Positions 1 to 8,264 of a DNA stretch of 64,000 nt are shown in pieces. The notes below the pieces were generated by a model. It worked only from the letters and a program-made list of their open reading frames with translations, had not been told where the DNA came from and searched no databases. Source of the DNA: Ananas comosus (Eukaryota > Streptophyta > Magnoliopsida > Poales > Bromeliaceae); contig NC_033632.1 in the NCBI RefSeq assembly GCF_001540865.1, positions 11,749,464 through 11,813,463 on the forward strand. Reading direction: 5' to 3'. The position numbers and the translations under genes are program-made. Position 1 is the first letter of the stretch. Every line of letters begins with the position of its first letter.

Positions 1-474
1 GGGCAAAATAAAATTTCTTAAACCTCGAGGTGACAAAGTAAAAATGAGCTAAACTACATGAGCCAATATGAAATTTAACTCTTTTTATTATTTATATGTA
101 AAATAACTGTGATAGAAAATACTTTCTCATTGTTTACCGGCATAATATTGCTTTTTATATATTGTTGATATACTAGTAAATTCATACAATTAAAGGTATT
201 TTCAATTTTGCTGGCTTTGGAGCTATAATTATTCCTTTTTTTTTGTTTGTTTAATCAAAAAAGTTCACACTAACACATAAAAGAGATGGTTTAAAAAAAT
301 TTAACAATTATTTTTTTTAACTTTTTTTTTAATACTTTTCACTCACTCAGTTGGGACTTGGGCACATTGAAAAAATAAAAAAAATAAAAAAAAAATTGAG
401 CTACAGACAATTTATTTATGGCAAATCAAACAATAAGAATTAGTAATTAGTGAAAAATATGTCCCTTAATGATC

Positions 475-519
<45 letters not shown>

Positions 520-1055
520 TATAGAGAGAGAGAGAGAGAGAGTTTTGCTAGAATACTATCGGTAGTAAACGGCTTGATTTACTATCGATTTGTTTTCGAT
601 AATAAAGCTTCCAAATTGATGATCGGCATCGTTAAAAATGATCTAAACTATTTAAACTATCGAGAAATCAAATTTCACACATTTTCGATTTTGTTCTCTT
701 GTCCATCAAGTGAACAGAAAAATGAATGGCTGGAAATGAATATCCTTCAAAAAGTGATGTACAATTTTTATATTTGAGATCTAGAGTCTAGATCTTATTT
801 TAAATAGTTTAAAGAATTTTTTAATAAAAATTTAGTTGATTTGAACTCTTCTATACCGTTAAACGTGCAAACGCACCATATCGGCTATTAAAATTATAGA
901 TTTTGTGATTCTTTGATCGTTCAGTTAGTGATGCCAAAAAATTATGAAATTTGATTTCTAGATAATTTAAATGGTCTAGATCATGTTCAACGGTGCCGAT
1001 CATCGATTTGAAAGCTCTATCATCAAAAACAAATCGATAGTAAACCGAGTAAACT

Positions 1056-1098
<43 letters not shown>

Positions 1099-1182
1099 CT
1101 AAAATCTCCATGTCAATACATTCCCCCCTGTCATTTAAAAACCTACACTTTGACCCTTGTAAAATGAAAAATGTTCACAAGG
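1..1182. repeat. Left copy of a direct duplication ending at N
   Basis: Positions 1-1058 match 2331-2785 plus 3603-4131 in direct orientation, with the Helitron present only in the second copy. The left copy ends near the N at 1183. The segment 1090-1182 has no match that I could find downstream. Confidence 0.75.
542..1058. mobile_element. Foldback MITE a, (TA)n/(GA)n flanked
   Basis: Imperfect palindrome of about 515 bp. The left arm (ACTATCGGTAGTAAACGG, then TTTTCGATAATAAAGCTTCC) returns in reverse complement near 1010-1045. It is flanked by (AT)n-(AG)n at 474-541 and (TA)n at 1059-1094. It has the internal module TTTTCGATGATGGAGCTTCC shared by other elements in this window. Confidence 0.75.
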
Positions 1183-1183
1183 N
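1183..1183. other. Single N, presumed contig join
   Basis: Lies between the copies of the 5' direct duplication (1-1058 and 2331-4131). Confidence 0.8.
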
Positions 1184-1427
1184 GTGGGAACATATTTGAA
1201 TAATCCTAATAGTGATTTAAATTTTTTGTAATATCTATTGCTTTTGCTTGTGGTTGCTGTATTAGTAATTTTATGTGACATTTTTTGTCAGTGTGCATCA
1301 ATTAATCAAGTTTGCCTACATCATAATATTGATACATTAATAATATATAAGAATAGTATTATGGGAGATTTGTGGCAGTATTAAACTATTAATTGCTTAT
1401 TTTTGGCATTTGAAATATATTTTCTTA

Positions 1428-1860
1428 GGGCTTTTTTCGCAATTAGCCTCCTGAAAAAAATTTATTTTAAAAATAGTCCTAACAAATTTAAATTTGCAAA
1501 AATAGCTCTGGTCCTGCCACGCAAGCGCCACGTCAGCGCCATGCGGGCCGGGCTGGACCAGATAGTTAAGTTAAACATGGTGAATGGTTCACCATGTTTG
1601 GGGCAAGGGAAGGGAAAGAAAAAATATACGTATTATGAAAAAAATAAATATGAAACACGGTGAAAAAATATACGTATTATGAAAAAGATAAGTATGAAAC
1701 ACGGTGAATGGTTTACCGCGTTCAACTTAACGCCCCAATCCGTCCATGTGGCACTGATGTGACGCCTGCGTGGCAAGGTCAGGGCCATTTTTTAAAATTT
1801 AAATTTGCTGAAGTTATTTTTAAAATAAATTTTTTCGGGGGGCTAATTGCAAAAAAAGCC
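1428..1860. mobile_element. MULE-type MITE, 9-10-bp TSD
   Basis: 433-bp element of the same family as 7529-7945: left end GGGCTTTTTTCGCAATTAG, right end its inverted repeat. It is flanked by TATTTTCTTA at 1418-1427 and 1861-1870. The interior has GGTGAATGGTTCACC-type palindromes near 1579 and 1703 and CACGTCAGCGCCA-like arms. No coding capacity. Confidence 0.9.
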
Positions 1861-2785
1861 TATTTTCTTATCATCCATTCAATTATTGATAACTCACATT
1901 TGTAAGGCAAGTTTGTAACATTATTGGAACTGGGCCCCTGGATTCAATCATTTGTCAAGGTCATTTACATGTCCTTTGTCCTTTTCTAGGGAAATAAATT
2001 TTTCTTTTTTTTTTCTGTATAGTAGTTATATTATATAAAACATAATCAAGAGGAGTAAAGTACTTTTTTATTAAAACAATGTTAAGGAAAAATTGTTCAT
2101 GTACTTTTGAACAACATAAAGATCTTTAATTGATTGTTTTTAGGATAAACTTCAAATTGCCTCCATATTATTTAGCTTATTTTTATTTCGTCTGTTTAAA
2201 AAGTTTTACTTTATCCTTCTATAATTTAATTTTTATTTTACCAAAACAGTATATATCAAATAAGGTGGCAAATTGAATATTTTTAAAAATCACATGATGA
2301 TTAAGTAAAAATGAGTCAAACCATTGGAGGGGAAAAAATAAAATTTTTTAAACCTCGAGGTGACAAAGTGAAAATGAGCTAAACTACAGGAGTCAATATG
2401 AAATTTAACTCTTTTTATTATTTATATGTAAAATAACTGTGATAGAAAATACTTTCTCATTGTTTACCAGCATAATATTGCTCTTATATATTGTTGAAAT
2501 ACTAGTAAATTCATACAATTAAAGGTATTTTCAATTTTGCTGGCTTTGGAGCTATAATTATTCCTTTTTTTTTGTTTGTTTAATCAAAAAAGTTCACACT
2601 AACACATAAAAGAGATGGTTTAAAAAAATTTAACAATTATTTTTTAAAACTTTTTTTTTAATACTTTTCGCTCACTCAGTTGGGACTTGGGCACATTGAA
2701 AAAATAAAAAAAAATAAAAAAATTTGAGCTACAGACAATTTATTTATGGCAAATCAAACAATAAGAATTAGTAATTAGTGAAAAA

Positions 2786-3602
2786 CTAGTGAAGTTACCC
2801 GCGCATTGCGGCAGAATGATACTATAGAATATAAAATATAAATAAAATAAAAATTTTAAATTTTTTGATTTGATATGGGACTTCAATAAACACAAATATA
2901 AAATATAAAATAGATATAGATATAGATATAACAAAATTTATAATTTCGATAAATAAATTACACATAATAATAATAAAATAAGCAATAAAATTTTTTTACC
3001 CCATACACATCTTCATTGCACTATTGACATCGGAGAGGCAAATTCCGATCTTTACATCGTCTTTGCCGCTAGTGTCCAGCTCTTCTTTAGTCACGATCAT
3101 ATCAATCCCGTATCCACATCCACTGCTTCTTCTCTCTCACTGACTCCAAATCTATCACCGTTTTCTTCTGCAGCGCTCCATCGCGATCCTCGAAACCCTA
3201 ATTTCAATCCACACACAACAAAAAATTTTAAAAAGTTACAAAACATGAGCCCTTTTTGTGCGCCAAGAAAAAAAGAAAAAAAAGATATGAAGGAATGGAG
3301 ATTAAACCATGTAAACATATTAATTGAGAGATAAGGGGGAGAAAAAAAAATAATATGAAAAAAAAGATATGAAGAAATGGAGATAAAACCATGTAAACAT
3401 ATTAATTGAGAGATGGGGGGGTTAGGAAGATGAAGCATTTGGTGGAGATGGTATTATATAAACACATTAATTGAGTGGGGATTTAGGAAGATGAAACATT
3501 GGGTGAAAATGAGAGTGGAAAGAGAGAAGAGAAAAGAGTGAAGGAGAATTCGCCACGTGGCAAAAAATTAGGAGAAATAATGTATAGGTATAGAGGTATA
3601 GA
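2786..3602 (-). mobile_element. Non-autonomous Helitron, minus orientation
   Basis: 817-bp element read on the minus strand. It starts TCTATACCTCTATACC (3602 downward) and ends CTAG (2789-2786), preceded by a GC-rich hairpin (CCGC-AATGC-GCGG arms near 2800-2812). It lies between host A (2785) and T (3603), the Helitron A^T target. The matching stretch at 457/458 in the upstream copy is the uninterrupted host sequence, so both boundaries are fixed to the base. The interior has a roughly 80-bp repeat around an ATTAATTGAG core and a stretch at 3010-3210 that could be a captured gene fragment (low confidence). No Rep/helicase ORF. Confidence 0.9.
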
Positions 3603-3632
3603 TATGTCCCTTAATGATCATATATTATTAGA

Positions 3633-4131
3633 TTTTGCTAGAATACTATCGGTAGTAAACGGCTTGATTTACTACCGATTGTTTTCGATGATAGAGCTTC
3701 CAATGATCGTCACCGTTAAACATGATCTAAACTATTTAAACTATCGAGAATCAAATTTCACACATTTTCGATATTTCTCTTGTTCCATCAAGTGAACAGA
3801 AAAATGAACGGCTGAAATGAATATCTTCAAAAAGTGATGATACAATTTTTATATTTGAGATCTAGAGTATAGATCTTATTTTAAATAGTTTAAAGAATTT
3901 TTAACAAAATTTAGTTGATTTGAACTCTTCTATACCGTTAAACGTGCAAACGCACCATATCGCCATTAAATTATAGATTTGTGACCCCTTAATCGTTCAG
4001 TATAGTGATGCCAAAAAATCGTGAAATTTGATTCTAGATAATTTAAATGTCTAGATCATGTTCACGGTGCCGATCGTCGATTTGGAAGCTCTATCATAAA
4101 AAACAAATCTGTAGTAATCCGAGTAAACTCC
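3633..4131. mobile_element. Foldback MITE b, second copy of MITE a
   Basis: Same element as 542-1058 with small deletions; it belongs to the right copy of the 5' duplication and abuts a (TA)n tract. Confidence 0.75.
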
Positions 4132-4167
4132 ATATATATATTATATATATAATATATATATATATAA

Positions 4168-4703
4168 TGAGCAGGGCTGCGTGCTCTCCAGAGACGAGAG
4201 GCCTCCGTGTCCTGAGCCGTTTTCGATGATGGAGTTTTCGAATCGACGATCGCTCCGTTAAACTTGATCTAGCGTATTAAAGTTTCTAGAAATAATTTTT
4301 GGCGATTTTTCGATATCATTTACCTACAATCGAAAGAATTCAAATCAATAATTTTAACGCTGAAATAAAAATCCTATAAAAAGTGGGTGATATAGCACTA
4401 AAATTTTCGATCAGAAATATAGATCTTGTTGTAGATAGTAAAGAATTTTCTATCAAATTTCATCTGATTTGAATACTTCTACATCGTTAAACTGAAAACG
4501 CGTAATATCAACTCATTAAAAATTATGAATTTTGAATCCTTTCGATCACTAGGTAATGATATCGAAAAATCGCAAAAATTATTTTCTAGAAACTTCAAAT
4601 GCGCTAGATCAAGTCAACGGACCGATCGTCGATTCGAAAATTCCATCATCGAAAATAGCTCAGGACACGAGCCCGTGCTCTGAGAGCAAGCCAGCCCTGC
4701 TCT
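4168..4703. mobile_element. Foldback MITE c
   Basis: Left end GCAGGGCTGCGTGCTCTC, right end its reverse complement (GAGCAAGCCAGCCCTGC). Inner arms carry GTTTTCGATGATGGAGTTTTC followed by GATCGCTCCGTTAAACTTG. Flanked by (TA)n on both sides. About 535 bp, no ORF of note. Confidence 0.75.
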
Positions 4704-4750
4704 ATAATATATTATATATATATATATATATAATATATATATATATATAT

Positions 4751-5277
4751 AGAGTGAGGCTACTATGCTATCGGAACACGACTTCCGTGCTTCCAGCTCG
4801 TTTCGATATTGCGACTTTCGAATGTCCGATCGCTCCGTTAACTTGATCTAGAGTATTTGGAACCTAGAAAATAAATTTTTATAATTTTCAATATCATTTG
4901 CCTAGTTGATCGAATGGGCCTCAAATCAACAAATTCAATGGCCGTAGTGAGCCGTTTGCAAGTTTAACGTGTAGAAATATCAAATCACTTGAAATTTTGA
5001 TAGAAATCTTATACTATATAAAACAGATCAATTTTTTATTTAAAATTTTAAATGTCATATTATTATATTTTGTAAGATTTTATTTTCAGCCATTGATTTT
5101 GAGGCCCTTCGTTACTAGGGAATGATATCGTAAATCATAAAATATTAGTTTCAGGTACTTCAAATTACCTAGATCAAGTTTACGAGCCTGATCGACAATC
5201 TCGAAAAGTCGCAACATCGAAAACGAGCGGAACACTGGAAGGCTCCGTGCTTCAATCAGCCATAGTAGCCCACTCAT
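4751..5277. mobile_element. Foldback MITE d
   Basis: Starts AGAGTGAGGCTACTATGCTA and ends with the inverted copy (CATAGTAGCCCACTC). Inner arms carry TTTCGATATTGCGACTTTCG and the shared GATCGCTCCGTTAA module. Flanked by (TA)n. Closely related to 35564-36084. Confidence 0.75.
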
Positions 5278-5310
<33 letters not shown>

Positions 5311-5360
5311 ATTTATATATATATATATATATATAATATTAATACATTAATAATTAATTA

Positions 5361-5461
5361 TAATAGAGACCCAAGTTCGAATCCTAATTGATTCACATTT
5401 TTAGCTAAGTTTATTACTAAATGAAATAAACGAAACGGGTAGCGTGCTATCTATATCTCAA

Positions 5462-5500
<39 letters not shown>

Positions 5501-5501
5501 T
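5361..5501 (+). mobile_element. 5'-truncated tRNA-derived SINE with (AAT)n tail
   Basis: Carries a Pol III B-box-like GTTCGAATCC at 5375-5384, followed by a body with AAATGAAATAAACGAA and a tail of (AAT)n at about 5462-5500. No A box is visible, so it is truncated. An allelic copy lies at about 6705-6830. Confidence 0.55.
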
Positions 5502-5611
5502 ACAGGAATCCACCATGTTTCCTTATCCAAATATCCATTTGGACCATTTCATATCACTCTCTCACGCTATAGAACAAAATAACTATCCATGCAACTCCCC
5601 CATTACACACG

Positions 5612-6152
5612 GAATTTTTTTTCAAAACGATCCTATAAAATTTTCTAATTAAGTAAATAACACTATAAAAAAAATATATACATACTAAATTTTCTTTTGC
5701 CATGTAGAACTTTTGAATTTTTCCTAATTTTTCACCAAAGCAATGAATTATTTACCGTCTTTCGCTTATTTACTATTTTTTTCTTTTTTCTATATATAAC
5801 TCTAATAGCTTTATAAAAATTTTAACAAATCATATATAATTTTAACAATCTCAAAATCGTAATAATCTATTCATACAATCCTAACAATCAAATAAAAATT
5901 TTAATAATTTACCTATAATCCTAACAATTTCTCTTTTTTTTTTTATTTTCTGTACAATTCTAATCATGACGAAGACGGTGAATCGTTAAATGCAATGAAC
6001 GATTCACCGTCTTTAGAAAGCTGGGAGATTTTCAGAATGCGGTAAATGATTCACCGCGTTTCGATACGTGGTGAATAGAATTAGTTTGCCAAACACAAAT
6101 TTTATAGGATTATTTTACAAATTATAAAATTTTAGAGGATTATTTGGTAAAA
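5612..6152. mobile_element. MITE with GGTGAA/TTCACC palindromes
   Basis: Roughly 540-bp foldback element. Terminal regions pair (GATCCTATAAAATTTTCTAA on the left against TTAGAATTTTATAGG-like sequence inverted on the right). The interior has GACGGTGAATCGTT and AACGATTCACCGTC. A second copy lies at about 6940-7475. No clean target-site duplication found. Confidence 0.6.
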
Positions 6153-6179
6153 AAGTCCGCGCACACACGCACTCTCATA

Positions 6180-6228
6180 ATCCCCATCATAATGATGACA
6201 TCATCATCATCATATCATCATCATCATA
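6180..6228. repeat. CAT/ATG microsatellite in ARA1 upstream region
   Basis: Imperfect (CAT)n run directly upstream of a TATATAC sequence; a shorter version is at 7502-7520 in the other copy. Confidence 0.8.
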
Positions 6229-6440
6229 TATACACGTTGGGGAAGTTATCGGGTACATTTGCCGCTCCGCACACCCTCTAACTCCTCGCCTCGTGATTCG
6301 CGCTGTGATTGATTGGTCAACGCCTTTGACTCTCATCTCTCCCCCATCCCATCTCTCACACTTCCACTGCGACCGTACGTGAAAACGGTTACAACCCCGC
6401 CCACCACCAATTCGAAGATGTCGCAAACATCCCCCCCTTT

Positions 6441-6474
<34 letters not shown>
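6441..6474. repeat. (CT)n in ARA1 5' UTR copy
   Basis: Long CT dinucleotide tract in the leader of the truncated copy; in the complete gene (8160-8177) it is much shorter, an allelic length difference. Confidence 0.8.
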
Positions 6475-6475
<1 letters not shown>

Positions 6476-6556
6476 AATTAGGGTTTTTGCGATCCCAACT
6501 CCTCTCCTCACTCGTATGCTAGGGCTCTAGAACGGGGGAGGGAGAAGGAGCTCACG

Positions 6557-6637
6557 ATGAGCGGCAATGGCGGTGCCCTCACCTTCGCCTACTACGTCAC
6601 CGGCCACGGATTCGGCCACGCCACCCGCGTCGTCGAG
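6557..6637 (+). pseudogene. Extra copy of ARA1 exon 1, broken off at N
   Basis: The 81-nt first exon of the arabinokinase gene (27 codons starting MSGNGG, ending at the same GT donor) occurs here a second time with its leader and the first 36 nt of intron 1. It then stops at the N at 6674. No further exons follow before the complete gene starts at 8265, so this copy cannot encode the enzyme alone. Because the duplicated block ends exactly at the N, it is more likely an unmerged overlapping contig end (the other allele) than a true gene fragment. Confidence 0.85.
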
Positions 6638-6673
6638 GTAGTTCGGTTCAGTTGGCGATCTCCCATACGTTGT

Positions 6674-6674
6674 N
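6674..6674. other. Single N, presumed contig join
   Basis: Separates the two copies of the ARA1 promoter/exon-1 block exactly. Confidence 0.85.
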
Positions 6675-6704
6675 TATGTGTATTAATACATTAATAATTA
6701 ATAA

Positions 6705-6830
6705 TAATAGAGACCCAAGTTCGAATCCTAATTGATTCACATTTCTAGCTAAGTTTATTACTAAATGAAATAAACGAAGCGGGTATCGTGCTATCTATAT
6801 CTCAAAAATAATAATAATAATAATAATAAT
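6705..6830 (+). mobile_element. Second copy of the truncated SINE
   Basis: B-box-like GTTCGAATCC at 6719-6728 and a shorter (AAT)n tail; part of the duplicated block 6675-8381. Confidence 0.55.
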
Positions 6831-6939
6831 TATAGGAATCCACAATGTTTCCTTATCCAAATATCCATTTCATATCACTCTCTCACGCTATAGAACAAAA
6901 TAACTATCCATGCAACTCCCCCATTACACACGGATTTTT

Positions 6940-7475
6940 TTTTCAAAACGATCCTATAAAATTTTCTAATTAAGTAAATAACACTACAAAAAAAAATATA
7001 CATACTAAATTTTCTTTTGCCATGTAGAACTTTTGAATTTTTTCTAATTTTTCACAAAATCGATAAATTATTTACCGTCTTTCGCTTATTTACTATTTTT
7101 TTCTTTTTTCCATATGTAACTCTAACAGCTTTATAAAAATTTTAACAAATCATATATAATTTTAACAATCTCAAAATCGTAAAAATCTATTCATACAATT
7201 TTAACAATCAAATAAAAATTTTAATAATTTACCTATAATCCTAACAATTTCTTCTTTTTTTTTTATTTTCTGTACAATTCTAACCATGACGAAGACGGTG
7301 AATCGTTAAATGCAGTGAACGATCCACCGCCTTTAAAAAGCTGAGAGATTTTCAGAATGTGGTGGATAATTTACGGCGTCTTGATACATGGTGAAGAGAT
7401 AATTAGTTTGTCAAACACAAATTTTATAGGATTATTTTGCAAATTATAAAATTTTAGAGGATTATTTTGTGAAAA
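6940..7475. mobile_element. Second copy of the GGTGAA-palindrome MITE
   Basis: Counterpart of 5612-6152 in the duplicated ARA1 promoter block, so this element predates whatever separated the two copies. Confidence 0.6.
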
Positions 7476-7528
7476 AGTCCGCACACACACTCTCATAATC
7501 CCCATCATCATCATCATCATATATACAC

Positions 7529-7945
7529 GGGCTTTTTTTGCATTTAGCCCTCTGAAAAAAAAATTATTTTAAAAATAGCCCCAGCAAATTTATATTTGCA
7601 AAAATAACTCTAGTACTGCCACGCAGGCGCCATGTCACCGCCACGTGAGCGGAGCTGAGGCCAGTTTATTAAGTTGAACACGGTGAACTATTCACCATGT
7701 CTAAACCTATATATTGTGAAAAAAATATAAGAAAAATAAAAAGGAGAAAGAAGGGAATATAGGTATGAAATACGGTGAACCATTCACCGTGTTTGAACAA
7801 GATGATTGATTCACTGTGTTCAACTTAAAACCATGGCGCTAATATGGCGCCTGCGTGGCGGGGATAGGGCCAAATTTGTAATTATAAATTTGATGGGGTA
7901 TTTATAAAAAAAATATTTTGAGGGGGTCAAATGCAAAAAAAGCCC
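7529..7945. mobile_element. MULE-type MITE in ARA1 promoter, 9-bp TSD
   Basis: 417-bp non-autonomous element with terminal inverted repeats starting GGGCTTTTTTTGCATTT and ending in the reverse complement. It is flanked by the perfect 9-bp duplication TATATACAC (7520-7528 and 7946-7954), the Mutator-superfamily signature. The homologous block at 6229 shows the same sequence without the insert. The interior carries inverted modules with palindromes of the form GGTGAAC(C)ATTCACC and no transposase ORF. Confidence 0.92.
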
Positions 7946-7952
7946 TATATAC
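7946..7952 (+). promoter_or_regulatory. Candidate ARA1 TATA box (duplicated by MITE)
   Basis: TATATAC about 319 bp upstream of the ARA1 start codon, followed by a GC-rich, CT-repeat leader typical of plant 5' UTRs. The same heptamer opens the target-site duplication at 7520, on the far side of the MITE. TATA function is inferred from sequence and distance only. Confidence 0.4.
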
Positions 7953-8264
7953 ACGTTGGGAAGTTACCGGGTACATTTGCCGCTCCGCACACCCTCTAAC
8001 TCCTCGCCTCGTGATTCGCGCCGTGATTGATTGGTCAACGCCTTTGACTCTTCCTCTCGTCCCCGTCCCATCTCTCACACTTCCACTGCGACCGCACGTG
8101 AAAACGGTTACAACCCCGCCCACCACCAATTCGAAGATGTCGCAAACCTGCCCCCATTTCCTCTCTCTCTCTCTCTCGCCTCGAATTAGGGTTTTTGCGA
8201 TCCCAACTCCTCTCCTCACTCGCATGCTAGGGCTCTAGAACGGGGGAGGGAGAAGGAGCTCACG

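Larger units (their letters stand above)
2331..4131. repeat. Right copy of the 5' direct duplication
   Basis: Matches 1-1058 at high identity, interrupted by the Helitron at 2786-3602. It starts about 1.15 kb after the N at 1183, as expected if the contig beginning at 1184 overlaps sequence that begins upstream of this window. Confidence 0.75.
5331..6673. repeat. First copy of ARA1 promoter/exon 1 block
   Basis: Direct-repeat partner of 6675-8381, differing by scattered substitutions and small indels and by lacking the MULE-MITE. It retains the uninterrupted target sequence TATATACAC near 6229, the pre-insertion state of the site at 7520. Confidence 0.85.

Noticed and set aside
469..777. Open frame beginning in a (TA)n tract
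   Set aside because: Tyr-Ile/Arg-Glu repeats come from the TA and GA microsatellites; the rest is MITE sequence.
5375..5384. B-box GTTCGAATCC as a tRNA gene
   Set aside because: No A box, no cloverleaf and an (AAT)n tail; a truncated SINE fits better.
7902..8238. Open frames on both strands in the ARA1 leader
   Set aside because: Lie in the 5' UTR and MITE end; the same frame in the other copy (6187-6522) is not conserved beyond the shared DNA.
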